A DNA stretch of 64,000 bases from Glebionis coronaria (GCA_025667525.1 CM046878.1:394944974-395008973); one strand, 5' to 3'. Shown: positions 1 through 11,618, counted from the first letter of the stretch. The notes: generated by a model from the letters alone, not told the origin. Program-made: numbers and translations.

Positions 1-44
1 CCTAATGAAGAATTTCCCAAGAAAACCCTTGAAGATTTGAAGTT

Positions 45-450
45 TATGTAAGAAGGGTCCTCCAATATTGATGAATTGACACTTTAAACCCTTGTATATT
101 CATAATTACAAGTTTGGTCCCTAAAGTTTGTCAAAAATGCAAAAAGGGCCCTCCACTTTGAAGAATTGGCAATTTTAGTCCCTCAACAAAGCTAAAATGT
201 CAACCATTATCATCCTCAAAGTCAATTATATCATGAAGTCCTTCAAAGTGCAAGAAAAGACAAGATTAGTCCTTGAAATATGTTAAATTGCAAAAAGGAC
301 CCTTGACTTTCAACTTTTGGCAAGAATGATCCCTCCAAAATGAAGACTTGGCAATTTTAGTCCTCCAAAATGCCAATCATACAAGTCAAAACCATAATCC
401 TTGAAGAAAATACCAAATCAGTCCTTCAAGAATCACAAATTGGCAAGAAA
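45..450. repeat. Degenerate array of (A)GTCC(C)TT words in TE-A
   Basis: About ten copies of AGTCCTT/GGTCCCT-like words, many followed by CAAA and preceded by GGCAATTTT or GCAAAAAGG, spaced roughly 30-60 bp. Similar phrases occur in both LTRs of TE-G (about 41985-42085 and 50450-50545). It is a divergent dispersed repeat, not a clean tandem array. Confidence 0.4.
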
Positions 451-1155
451 TACCCCTGAATTCATTTTACAAAACCTTTTGTGGCCAAAGTGTGAAGTTG
501 GAAACTTCACTTTCAAAGGAAATCAGGTTTTTGGCAAATAAACTTGAAATGACAAGTTAAAGAAAGTTGGGGGTTTAATACTGGCCGACATCCTAACAAA
601 CCTAGACTAATCACAAGGCGCCACCTATCCCACTCAACTCTCTCAACCAATCACAGCCCACCTAGCCTCCACCTCACCTCTCCACTAATACGGTTTAATA
701 ATTTTTTAACCTTGGCGCCATTAACACAACTTTAAATCCTAATCACCCCTTAAACGGATCAAATTAGCAACTATTTAACTCAAGAACAAATTTGGGTTTT
801 CTTAATCCTGTTGTAATTAAGCCTTGATATTGTCCAGATTGATGATTAAGCATCCCTTAATCACATCCCAACTTTCAAATAGCTTGCCACATCACTCAAG
901 GGACCCACATGAGATTCCCCTGCACCAAGGTTGAGCAAACTACCAAAATTGTGACAGTCATCCAACGGGCTTGATTCTAGCTTGCATCTTAAGCTCATTC
1001 TACACCTTTGGATCCACTTTTACCTTGCCAGCTACAACAAGATGCCAAGAAAAGTCACATGATCAAGCACATATTCAAACTTCACAAGGGCATAACTGGA
1101 ACTTCCATAGTTAGGGTTTCACATTTTTTAGCTTCCCCAGATCATTTGTAAAGCC

Positions 1156-1163
1156 TATAAAAG
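1156..1163 (+). promoter_or_regulatory. TATA box, TE-A
   Basis: TATAAAAG in the context CCTATAAAAGGC, followed about 30 bp later by a T/C-rich stretch, as in plant core promoters. It would start transcription rightward inside TE-A. Confidence 0.35.
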
Positions 1164-4040
1164 GCATAGCACTAGTTCATTTGTAGTTTGCTCTTTGATT
1201 TTTCCTTGTTCAAAATTCTGTAAATCCAACTTCATGTTTAATGAATTGTGTTTGAAGCTTTGAAGAAAAGTCAAGTGCCACCTTTAATTCATGCTTGTTA
1301 TTGATATATGATTGTTAGTTTAGAAACTTAAAACCTGTTTTCAAAAGGAGATTGCAAAAGTTTGCATTTTTCCTCAATCTTGATATTTTGCTAAGTCTTT
1401 GTTCAAACCTTGGAATTTCTGGGCTAAGAGTGGTCTATACACCCTGAGAAGTAGCTTATCAAGGTGTTGTGAGCTTAAAGCTTGGGGATAATCAAGTGTG
1501 GGATCAAAAGGTTGCATTAATCAAGCATTTTTCATTTTCTGCAATTTTTCTATAATTATTGTGCTTTAACCTTGTTTAATCTTAGCAGCTTGATATTGGA
1601 AGCTTGTGTCTTGTTGGGCTAGACACATAAGCACAAAAATTAGTGAGTGTGGATGTACATTCATGAGGTTTGAACTCTGAATCACAAAATCTGTCAAAAG
1701 TTGGATATTTGGGGATATTTGAGTTCTGCTTGTGTTCTTGTGGTTTATGTGGCTTTAATCTGCTTGATATTGCTTGTTAATGTTGTTAGTATGCTAGATT
1801 AGTCAATTGGTAGACTGAATCACACTTATACTTGTTTAATTTTTGGATTAAAAAGATAAAGGGGTGTTTTGGATTACCTGTTTGTTTTGATTTTGTGTTA
1901 TAGTGTTGTTAGAAGTTTGTGTATTGAGTTGGTACTTACTTATAATTCGCTTGTATGCTAAAACCTGCAAGTTATTGGACTTAAACACTTGAATCAAACA
2001 ATATGCTATAAAAACTTTGTTTTTGACTGATTTGACCTAGGATCTTGGGAACACTTAGGGTGTATGCATGCTTAGGGCTAAAAGTGATTATAACAAAGTT
2101 AATATAACCTGTTTGTAAGATTTGAGTGATTGAATTTGGAATTTGTGTCAAGTACATCAGCAAGAACACTTTTTGGCCAATTTTGTACATCAGTGAGCTG
2201 TTTATGCTTGAATCTTGCTTAATTCTTTGAACCAATGCATGAAACCTGTTGATTTGTGTTCATCTAAGTTAGATATAGCTTGTGTGTTGATTTGGTGCAC
2301 GTTGGTTGGCTAGATTTTGCTAAAACAGCTTTTGGTCAAATCTGCTTAACTTGTTTATATCTGGGCTAGATTTGGTGATGTTTTGAATTAACTGTACAAA
2401 TTAGCTTGTTGAATTTGTGTTTTTCTGGTTGTAATTGACTCCTTATGATCCAATGATCATTTGGGTGCCTTGTTGAAACTTGAATCTCCAAAAAAGTCAC
2501 TAAAGACAAAAAGTCAAGAAAGTCAAGCAGGGGGAAAAGTTCCCACTGCTCAACCAACAAAACTTACCACTGCTAGTGTTAAATTGAGGTCAGCTTATTA
2601 ATAAGCTAAATTGGCTTATTTAAACGTGCAAAAACTTAATTTTTGTAATAGGTCTTCCTCATTTGACCCATTTGTGTGGACTGGAGCTTATTGGACTTTG
2701 ACTTTGACTTTTTGCTAGAAAACGAATTACTTTGACTTTTACCAAATAGCTTATTGACTTATTCCAGCTTATTGAGTGCTTATTTTTGAAAGTTTTTTGG
2801 TTATTAAGCTTAGTTAAGCTATTTGTAATCCAAAGCAATTTGAATCGGCTCTTGAAATAACCTAGAACTCGAAAATGACTATTTTGTCGTTTTGTGAAGA
2901 TAGCTTTTAGCTTATTCAGGCTTATTTCTTGTACTTTTTTCAAATTTATTTTTGCAATTAGCTTAATTAGATCAATAGAAGCTTGTGTGTTTAATTTCAG
3001 CTTATGGCATCACCTTATGGCTTAATGGGCCACAAAGCCCATTAAGAATAAGCTGTTGACAATAAGCTAGCTTATTTCACATTTTCAGCTCTTGGGCCTT
3101 TGGAAAAAGTTGTTCAGAATTGAATTTTGAGTCAAGTAGTGGGTTTTGGGCTTAATTGGGCCACTTTTTCTTATTGGGCCAAATCCTAAGCCCATTAAGG
3201 GACTGTTTGGACTTTTGACTTGTTTCTAGGCCCAATAGGGGTAATTTTGTAATTTCAACTTCATTTATGTATTAATTAGGTTAAAATAAGCTAGTTTGCA
3301 ACTTTTTAGAATTTTTTAGGATTTTTGGATTTTTAATAATATTTTAATATTATTTTAATATTATTTTACTATTAAAAATTAAAAGTCTGATTTTCTAAGT
3401 TTTTATATTTTCCTAGGTTCTATACACTTAATTAGGATTGTTTCAATTTTCCAAATATTTTTAGAGTCTTTTAGTTAATTTCTAGAATTATTTTAAGTTT
3501 TAATAGTTTTTAATAGTTTTTAATTGGTTAAAAAAGTTTTTAGTTGTTTTAAAATTTTAAAAAATACTTTTTAGTTTATTTAGGTTATTTTAGAGGTTTA
3601 CAAACTTAAAAACCTTGATTTGGACTTTTTACTAGTTAATTTTGATTTTTAGTGCTTTAATTAGCATTTAAAAATTAATAATTAATTAAATAAAAGGTTT
3701 TAGCAAGTTTTGATTTTTTGTAAACCCTTAGAATATTTTAGTGGATTTTTAATGATTTTTGGTATTTTTTAGAATATATTTTTATTTCACCCCTTTTTAC
3801 GGTTTTACGTCTTTCACGTCTTAGTGTAATTTTCCGTTATCCGTCTTCATTTTTCTTCTCTTCTTTGGTATAATTAATCACAAACCATTAATCCAAATCA
3901 TTACACACATAACACACTAGCCTCCTTGAGAACAAACTCATTTTAGGGTCATTTGTACACGGTTTTCCTAAATCGTCGTATTTATTACACGTACCCTAAT
4001 TACATCCTTGTTTTCCTAAACAAGGGCGTTTTTACAACAA

Positions 4041-5482
4041 TCAGGAGGCTTCATCATCAGTGTCATCAAGAATTGCTCCTTCCTCGGTCGACAATTTAAC
4101 CCCTGCTTCCAGCTTCTTGCATAGCAGCATCTTTTCCTTGTGATAGCTGGAGTCTCTAACCCTTTCCAGCTTCCTGCATTCCTTTGCCATATGCCCATAA
4201 CCTTGGCAATTAAAAAACTGAATCCCACTTTGCTGAACCACTTGACTTCCAACAGTTTCCCTATTCCCAGTAGCAGCAGCAATCCTCTGAGTATCATTCT
4301 TGGCAGTTTGTCGATCATACCTTGCAGAACCCTCAACATGCGTTGGATTATGATGATCATACCTAGAAGGAATTTCACCGCGTCGACGTGTGTCATACCT
4401 TGGAGGACTCTCAACATATTGGTTCTTGGTGTTAGATTATGTCCGAAGATTGTTGTTGGTGGGTTTGTAGATTTTCTGGTAAGTCTTCATAATGAAAGCA
4501 ATTTGTTGTTTCATCTCTCGATTCTTCTGAGCTTGATCTTCATCACTATCTTGTTCAGATGATGACTCGGATGGTGGTGATGGTGCTCTTGGTTCTTTTC
4601 CGCGTGATCTTGTGGATGATGAAGACTTGGATGATGTGGAATATTGTGGTGAGGAGGATGGAGTGGAGTATGGCTTAGGAGCACGAGAGCGATGATCTTG
4701 AACATGTTGAGTGGTAGTCACTAAAGCAAGTGGATTAGCCGTCTTTGCAACTCGTTCAGCTTGAATCTCATTTGCTTCATTCTGAAATTGCTTCAAGATA
4801 TCAAAGAGTCGATGATATGAAACCTCGTCTAACGTTTCTTGTTCTTTCACTAAAGTGACGAACCGTGTCCACTCGGGTTGAAGTTGTTGGAGAAATTGAA
4901 CATTGACTTGCATGGTGGAGACTTGCAGATTATTTCTTGTCATGTCATTCATCATTTTGTAAACCTGGAGTAGTATGAATCAATTGATTCTCCATCCCTT
5001 GAAGTTAACTTGCCAAAGTTCCAAAACAAGTTTGTTTTGACATCTTGTTTGTTCAATGATTCACCTTGTTACAAGCGTTCAATAGCAGCCCACATTTCAT
5101 GTGCAGTAGGACATGCATCAACCGTGGAGTAAATATCATCTTCAATCCCACTTAGAACCATATAGATGGCTTCTTTCTCCGCATCGTGCCACGCATAATT
5201 TTCAGGTGTGAGATCGGATCTTGTTTCATTACGTTCACTTGCGGGTACTAAATCAGTAGTATATGTGGCTGGTCTAGGAGGAATTGAGATCTTCTTGAAT
5301 ACATATGGTCCATGAGTAATACATTTCCTCAATGCATCACCATTAGGTCTTGTATCAAGGTAACGTATGAAACGTGATTGCCATTGAGCATACCGACCAG
5401 ACACAAGCATTGGTGGTCTCTCTTTATTACCCGCGATCATGATGTTGTTGTTCGTCACACGATATTCTGAAGTAGAATCCAT
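4041..5482 (-). pseudogene. Copia gag, copy A (UBN2-type capsid, zinc knuckle), broken
   Basis: It starts at ATG 5482 (MDSTSEY). The capsid region (MLVSGRYAQWQSRF, DIYSTVDACPTAHEMW) is the UBN2-type Gag domain of plant Copia elements, followed by a Ser/Pro-rich linker (SSSSTRSRGKEP) and a zinc knuckle. Visible breaks: a stop at 5069 where copy B has CAA; a 1-bp deletion near 4971 relative to copy B; a stop at 4437 where copy B has TCA. The knuckle reads FFNC-x4-GH-x4-C: its first Cys is Phe here, while copy B has Cys. The frame is cut by TE-A after DDEAS. The family role is to coat the RNA and build the virus-like particle. This copy cannot make the whole protein. Confidence 0.85.
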
Positions 5483-5668
5483 CTCGAAATTTTCTGAAAT
5501 GATGAAGTGAATATGGATCTTAAGTAGATGTGTTGTGATTGGTGTTGTCGAGAAAAGATGTTGAAATCCCCTAAAAATTGTCTTCTCAAGAAACCAAAAA
5601 TTCTAAAGCGAAAAATCACACGATTTAAAAATTTTCAAAAACTCATTTTTTCGAAAATTAGTAAAGAT

Positions 5669-6108
5669 TTCGCAATGTGGTATTCAATTCAGCAATAGTG
5701 GTTGAAGGTGACACAATTTCGCAAAGTAGTGAATTAATTCCGCAATGTTTCAATTAATTCCACAATAATTTTCCGAATTTAATTCCGCAATGTTTAATTA
5801 ATTCCGCAATAATTGAATTAATTCCGCAATATTTTTTGAATTCAATTCTGCAATGTTGTGAATTAATTCCGCAATGTTTGAATTAATTCCGCAATATTTT
5901 TGGAGTACAATTCTGCAATACACAATAATTCAATTCCGCAATTCTTGAGAAAGAATCAATTCCGCAATCCTATATGAAGTACAATTCCGCAATTCTTGAA
6001 GATTCAATTCCGCAGTTACACGAAGTTCAAATCCGCAATCACGAATAACTTTCAATTCCGCAATGACAAGTAGGATTCAATTCCGCAATCTTCAAATATT
6101 GTGGAATT
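5669..6108 (-). repeat. Leader array A, core ATTCCGCAAT (minus strand ATTGCGGAAT)
   Basis: About 20 copies of a 10-bp core (variants ATTCTGCAAT, ATTTCGCAAA, AATCCGCAAT) spaced 19-26 bp apart with differing spacers, plus one inverted copy near 6098. It lies between the PBS and the gag start, so in the untranslated leader of the element RNA. The same array occurs in copy B. Confidence 0.85.
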
Positions 6109-6369
6109 ATGGCAGATTTTGCTAAAAAATAGGATCTTGGATGTACTTTATGAAATTCGAGATTTCAAGCCTAAAAAGAAGCCAAACACCACAAAATTTC
6201 GCGCTTTTAACCAATCTAAGTACCCCAAATCACTACCACGCCTATGTAGTTGATTTGTCTACTCACTAACTCCACGAAAACGAAAAAAAATTTGATGATC
6301 CGAGCTAAAAAATGAAGAAAACCCACGAAATCAATAAGAGAACCAAAACCAGTCACGTATCTACCTCAT

Positions 6370-6383
6370 GGCGATTGATACCA
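6370..6383 (-). other. Primer-binding site, TE-B copy A
   Basis: The minus strand reads TGGTATCAATCGCC, two bases after the LTR end. Plant Copia elements commonly prime with initiator Met tRNA (TGGTATCAGAGC). The first eight bases match and the rest differ, so the priming tRNA is uncertain. Confidence 0.6.
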
Positions 6384-6385
6384 AT

Positions 6386-6510
6386 TGTTGTCCCATAAAT
6401 TAAGATGATTAAACAAGAAAGAAAGGTAGAAAATAGATGAAAGATAGATGAATTCTAGAGAGAGAAAATAGAGAGAGAAAGTAGAGAGATAAAGTAGAGA
6501 GAGAAACATT
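6386..6510 (-). mobile_element. Truncated LTR (3' 125 bp), TE-B copy A
   Basis: Matches the first 125 bp (plus coordinates) of the complete LTR at 11238, starting TGTTGTCCCATAAATT and running into the GAGAGA tract. At about 6511 it switches abruptly to Gag-extension coding sequence, which marks the recombination or deletion junction. Confidence 0.8.
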
Positions 6511-6511
6511 T

Positions 6512-8856
6512 ATCCTTAGAAACATTTAAAATCCTAGGGTGTGTGTCTACTTCCTTCATCATCCCTTGACTCTTTTGTTGCCAAACCTTATCAGTCACTT
6601 GAGTGCGCTTAGGCTGAGGCCGGCTAACACTAGTAGTAGAGACTACTCCTGTAGTAGAAGACACACGAGTATTAGTGTTTCTAGAAATCTGAGACGATTG
6701 ACTAACTTTCTTTGTGGGTTTAGTGATCATTCTATACATCCCAGGTTTAATCACATTAGTGTGCTTAACGCTTGGTGCTTGAGTATTCCTTATGGGTTGA
6801 GTCTGTGGAAGCCTTTCCTTTCCATCCATCTTGGGGGCAAACACGGGTTTTGCAAACGAGGAATTTGAGAAAGCAGCTGGTTTTCCCAAGATGGAGGATC
6901 TATTCACTTTATGAGCATTGGGTTGTCTAACAACAGGTTTCAGAACACTAGGTTCCACAACTTTCCCACCCATCTTAGCAACGAGTTTCTTAAACTTTTC
7001 TATCGCTATTTCCCTGTCTTGTAACTGAGCTTTTAAATCCGTAATCTCCAAACTCTTTTCATTCATTTCTCGAAACATTTTGGAAAGTTTTTCTTGCAAG
7101 TTAGTATCGTTGAAAAACTACCGACATGTTTTTGCAAAGCAAGTTCAAGATCATGACAATGTTTTTGAAGGAAATCACATCGGTGTTAAAGAAGTGTAAA
7201 AACCTTTTTATCAACATTTTCTTTTCGTTTCGAAAGCTCAGTTTCAAGACATTCACATTCTTTGACATGATCAAGATATTTGCATGCAACATCAGAATAT
7301 TCATCTATATCAGCACAAGATGTAAAATAAGCACACATAACATCTTTAGAAGCGCATTCTTGCAAGAGTAAATCATATTCATCTGAAAAGTCAGACTTCT
7401 CCATTTGAAGAGCATCAATCTCTTTCTCAATAGACTCAACATATTTTAAATCATCAAACATTTCAGTCTGAACTAATGCCTCAAATTCAAGAACATTTTC
7501 TTTAATTAATGCCGTATTTGGGATTAAGAGTTCTTTCATAAGCAATGTAATATCTTGAGAAATCGGTCTTTTCCACTCATCATTTTCAAGTTTTGCCCAA
7601 TCTCTTTCAACAATAGATTTAACATTATCTATGTGATGTTTAAGAATACCTAATGTTTTCCTACTCTTGCTGTTGGATAAATCTAGGGGAATGTAGTTCA
7701 TAAATTTGTAAACATTAGATTTCTTAGGGGCAAACGCTTTCTTCCATTGAATTCTATTTTGTTTGCATTCTAAAAACACTTCCTCACGAGATTTCAGAGT
7801 TTGTTTGTTGAAAAGACCATACAGACTATTCTCATAAGCATAATTATATGGTTTCACAAACTCCTTATTAACTAGTGATCGACTCTCGTCATCCCAAAGG
7901 GCAGTCTCGTCACTATCGGCCCTTACAATCATGCAATCAAGATCGGTCCTTTCAGACTCATCAAGATTAAGACGCGGGTTCGCAGCTTGAGCTTGGGCAA
8001 GGTACTCAGGACTAGCAAAGCTAGCTTGACCCTTAAACATCGACGGAGGTGCTATCATTCTAACGGTTTGAATAGAGTCATGCGTTTTATAAACAACTTT
8101 CTTCAAAAATTCGACTTGTTCTTCTAGTTTCGTTACTTTTTCAGTATCCTTTTCATGTCTACTTTTGAAGTCGTGTTTTAACGCTTCTACCTCTTGTTTC
8201 TTAACCTCAAGAATTTTAGCAGAATCGGTAGTGGTCATGGAGCTTTTGTTCATGTTCATTAACTTTTGTAGTGGCAAGGTACGTTTTTGACGTTCATCCA
8301 TTACGAAAACATTATATTGACGCTTCTATTTAGCTAATAACTCAAGAGTTCTGTTATATTTGTTTTCAAAATCGTCCTTTTGACTTTTTAACGCACTACC
8401 CTTGTACCCCTCAAGCTCTTTGGTTTTCTGAAGAAGCTCATCTTTAAAACGCTCAGTGGTCTCACTAGATTTAATTAAAGAAGCTTTGCATTCTTCAAAA
8501 TTTTGAGTGAGCGTAGCGTTAACCTTTTTTAATTGCTTTTGACTCGTTTTAGTTTCTTTAACATCTTGTTGTAAAGTGGCAATTAAATTATCAAGCGCAA
8601 AACGTTCCTCTTCATCATACTCATTTGCATGGTGCTCATCCTCAGACTCATTATTGCACATGTCTAATGAATTGGGTATGGTATAACTATCAACCTTTTC
8701 CATCATACACGTGTTATTAATGGCATTGGGTAGCTCACGATGCTCATGAATATCACCAAACACATTATATTCATCAGGATTATGTACCTTATCGATTGGC
8801 TCAGTGTCAAAAGATAGGACCGTTGTCATCTTCAGTGACTTTGAGAACTTCTTCAA
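6512..8856 (-). pseudogene. Copia Gag C-terminal extension (coiled-coil region), broken
   Basis: Read on the minus strand this continues gag copy B. An acidic stretch (NESEDEHHANEYDEEE) leads into long heptad-rich coiled coil (QKQLKKVNATLTQNFEE, RHEKDTEKVTKLEEQVEFL), then a basic Ser/Thr/Pro-rich segment (RQPNAHKVNRSSILGKP, KPGMYRMITKP). Such a long extension between zinc knuckle and protease is typical of a Copia lineage abundant in Asteraceae. Three open segments (8856-8326, 8301-7186, 7099-6455) are separated by stops or frameshifts near 8840, 8320 and 7110. The 3' end is cut: after a THPRILNVSKDK motif it runs into LTR sequence. The function of the extension is unknown; assembly or host-protein binding is plausible. 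Confidence 0.8.
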
Positions 8857-8892
8857 CCTTTGCCATGTACGAGTAATGTGCTTCTAATTCTT

Positions 8893-10321
8893 GGCCGGAG
8901 GCTTCATCATCAGTGTCATCAAGCTCCTTCCTCGGCCGACAATTTAAACCCTGCTTCCAGCTTCTTGCATAGCAGCATCTTTTCCTTGTGATAGCTGGAG
9001 TCTCTAACTCTTTTCGGCTTCCTGCATTCCTTTGCCATATGCCCATAACCTTGGCAATTAAAACATTGAATCCCACTTTGCTGAACCACTTGACTTCCAA
9101 CAGTTTCCTATTCCCAGTAGCAGCAGCAATCATCTGAGTATCATACTTGGCAGTTTGTCGATCATACCTTGCAGAACCCTCAACATGCGTTGGATTATGT
9201 TGATCATACCTAGAAGGACTTTCACCACGTCGACGTGTGTCATACCTTGGAGGACTCTCAACATATTGGTTCTTGGTGTTAGATGATATCCGAAGATTGT
9301 TGTTGGTGGGTTTGTAGATTAACTGGTAAGTCTTCATAATGAAAGGAATTTGTTGTTTCATCTCTTGATTCCGATCTTCATCACTATCTTCTTCAGATGA
9401 TGACCCGGATGGTGGTGATGGTGCTCTTGGTGCTTTTCCGCGTGATCTTGTGGATGATGAAGACTTGGATGATGTGGATTATCGTGGTGAGGAGGATGGA
9501 GTGGAGTATGGCTTAGGAGCACGAGAGCGATGATCTTGAACATGTTGAGTGGTAGTCACTAAAGCAAGTGGATTAGCCGTCTTTGCAACTCGTTCAGCTC
9601 GAATCTCATTTGCTTCATTCTGAAATTGCTTCAGTATATCAAAGAGTCGATGATATGAAACCTCGTCTAACGTTTCTTGTTGTTTCACTAAAGTGACGAA
9701 ACGTGTCCACTCGGGTTGAAGTTGTTGGAGAAATTGAACATTGACTTGCATGGTGGAGACTTGTAGATTATTTCTTGTCATGTCATTCATCATTTTGTAG
9801 AACCTGGAGTAGTATGAATCAGTTGATTCTCCATCCCTTGAAGTAAACTTGCCAAAGCTCCAAAACAAGTTTGTTTTGACATCTTGTTTGTTCAATGATT
9901 CACCTTGTTGCAAGCGTTCAATAGCAGTCCACATTTCATGTGCAGTAGGACATGCATCAACCGTGGAGTAAATATCATCTCCAATCCCACTCAGAACCAT
10001 ATAGATGGCGTCTTTCTCCACATTGTGCCACGCACAATTTTCAGGTGTGAGATCGGATCTTGTTTCATCACGTTCACTTGCGGGTACTAAATCAGTAGTA
10101 TCTGTGGCTGGTCTAGGAGGAATTGAGATCTTCTTGAATACACATGGTCCATGAGTAATACATTTCCTCAATGCATCACCATTAGGTCTTGTATCAAGGT
10201 AACGTATGAAACGTGATTGCCATTGAGCATACCGACCAGACACAAGCATTGGTGGTCTCTCTTTATTACCTGCGACCATGATGTTGTTGTTCGTCACAGG
10301 ATATTCTGCAGTAGAATCCAT
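8893..10321 (-). pseudogene. Copia gag, copy B, broken; intact zinc-knuckle residues out of frame
   Basis: The start is ATG 10321 (MDSTAEY), by match to copy A. The UBN2-type capsid runs open to 9479, where TAT has become TAA (copy A still has TAT). The downstream frame is open from 9361, but a 1-bp deletion near 9108 and a 5-bp deletion near 8930, both relative to copy A, shift the frame between them. The knuckle codons (CFNCQGYGHMAKEC, CX2CX4HX4C) are therefore present but read in the wrong frame, and the normal frame resumes at LDDTDDEAS. The frame then leads toward EAHYSYMAKV and the coiled-coil extension. Confidence 0.85.
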
Positions 10322-10507
10322 CTCGAAATTTTTTGAAATGATGAAGTGAACATGGATCTTAAGTAGATGTGTTGTGATTGGTGTTGTCGAGAAAAGATGT
10401 TGAAATCCCCTCAAAACTGTCTTCTCAAGAAACCAAAAATTCTAAAGCGAAAAATCAAACGATTTAAAAATTTTCAAAAACTCATTTTTTCAAAAATTAG
10501 TAAAGAT

Positions 10508-10961
10508 TTCGCAATGTGGTATTCAATTCCGCAATAGTGGTGGAAGGTGACACAATTCCGCAAATTAGTGAATTAATTCCGCAATGTGTCAATTAATTCC
10601 GCAATAATTTTCCGAATTTAATTTCGCAATGTTTTAATTAATTCTGCAATAATTGAATTAATTCCGCAATATTTTTTGAATTCAATTCCTCAATGTTGTG
10701 AATTAATTCCGCAATGTTTGAATTAATTCCGCAATTAATTCCGCAATATTTTTGGAGTACAATTCCGCAATACACAATAATTCAATTTCGCAATTCTTGA
10801 GAAAGAATCAATTCCGCAATCATATATGAAGTACAATTCCGCAATTCTTGAAGATTCAATTCCGCAATTACACAAAGTTCAAATCCGCAATCACGAATAA
10901 CTTTCAATTCCGCAATGACTAGTAGGATTCAATTCTGCAATCTTCAAATATTGCGGAATTA
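10508..10961 (-). repeat. Leader array B, core ATTCCGCAAT
   Basis: About 20 direct cores spaced 12-28 bp, mostly 20-25, ending with one inverted core (TTGCGGAATT) near 10951. It is collinear with array A apart from small indels, including an extra ATTAATTCCGCA step near 10735. Confidence 0.85.
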
Positions 10962-11221
10962 TGGCAGATTTTGCTAAAAAATAGGATCTTGGATGTACTT
11001 TATGAAATTCGAGATTTCAAGCCTAAAAAGAAGCCAAACACCACAAAATTTTGGGTTTTTAACCAATCTAAGTAACCCAAATCACTACCACGCCTATGTA
11101 GTTGATTTGTCTACTCACTAACACCACGAAAACGCAAAATTTTTTGATGATCCGAGCTAAAAAATGAAGAAAACCCACGAAATCAATAAGAGAACCAAAA
11201 CCAATCACGTATCTACCCCAT

Positions 11222-11235
11222 GGCGATTGATACCA
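11222..11235 (-). other. Primer-binding site, TE-B
   Basis: The minus strand reads TGGTATCAATCGCC, two bases inside the complete LTR. It is identical to the site at 6370. Confidence 0.6.
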
Positions 11236-11237
11236 AT

Positions 11238-11618
11238 TGTTGTCCCATAAATTAAGATGATTAAACAAGAAAGAAAGGTAGAAAATAGATGAAAGATAGA
11301 TGAATTCTAGAGAGAGAAAGTAGAGAGAGAAAAGAGAGAGAATGGTAGAACTTGGTGAATATTATATTAGAAGAGAGAGAAACAAAATGAACAACCAACC
11401 TTCCTAACATGCTAGGAGGAGAGTATATGTAGTCCACCCACATGCGGGGCTTTAATGGGCTATATATTGGGTCGGGCTTGTCTTTTGGACTTTAAGTAGT
11501 TTAAATCCAATCCCGTAAACCACGACTAATTAACTAACTATTACAACGTTCTAATTAATGTTACAATAATAAATTATGACCGAGCATTCTTGTTTGACTC
11601 AATATTTTGAGGCTAACA
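11238..11618 (-). mobile_element. 5' LTR of TE-B (381 bp)
   Basis: On the minus strand it begins TGTTAGCCTCAAAATATTG and ends GGGACAACA, with TG/CA termini, next to the PBS. It carries a pyrimidine-rich CTCTCT tract near its 3' end. The 5 bp outside (11619-11623, ATTAG) would be the target duplication, but the partner end is not in the window. Confidence 0.8.

Larger units (their letters stand above)
1..4039. mobile_element. TE-A: non-coding LTR-like sequence (end of a large LTR retrotransposon)
   Basis: About 4 kb of AT-rich DNA with no credible coding region. Its right edge ends TTTTTACAACA at 4039, so read on the minus strand it begins TGTTGTAAAAACGCCC, like an LTR terminus. Exactly there the Copia gag of TE-B copy A stops matching copy B, so this edge is an insertion junction. 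The stretch holds CCAAT-like words near 650, a TATA box at 1156, an AGTCCTT array near its start, and many AGCTTATT words at about 2590-3300. The other end and any coding part lie outside the window. A large Ogre/Tat-type LTR is the best guess. Orientation is unresolved: the TATA box suggests plus. Confidence 0.4.
4040..11618 (-). mobile_element. TE-B: Copia retrotransposon derivative with duplicated leader and gag, no pol
   Basis: Read on the minus strand the order is: complete 381-bp LTR (11618-11238), PBS, leader array, gag copy B, coiled-coil Gag extension to about 6512, then a jump into the last 125 bp of a second LTR (6510-6386), PBS, leader array and gag copy A, cut by TE-A at 4039. 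Copies A and B keep an almost constant offset (4851-4852 bp). This LTR-internal-LTR-internal order is what recombination between two related elements, followed by deletion of the first element's pol, would leave. No protease, integrase, RT or RNase H is present, so the unit could at most be mobilised in trans. The differing stops and frameshifts show that the copies have decayed separately. Confidence 0.75.

Noticed and set aside
700..730. TTGGCGCCATTAAC as a primer-binding site
   Set aside because: Only seven bases match a TGGCGCC-type PBS and no LTR edge is adjacent.
4140..4562. 140-codon plus-strand frame
   Set aside because: The antisense shadow of Gag copy A.
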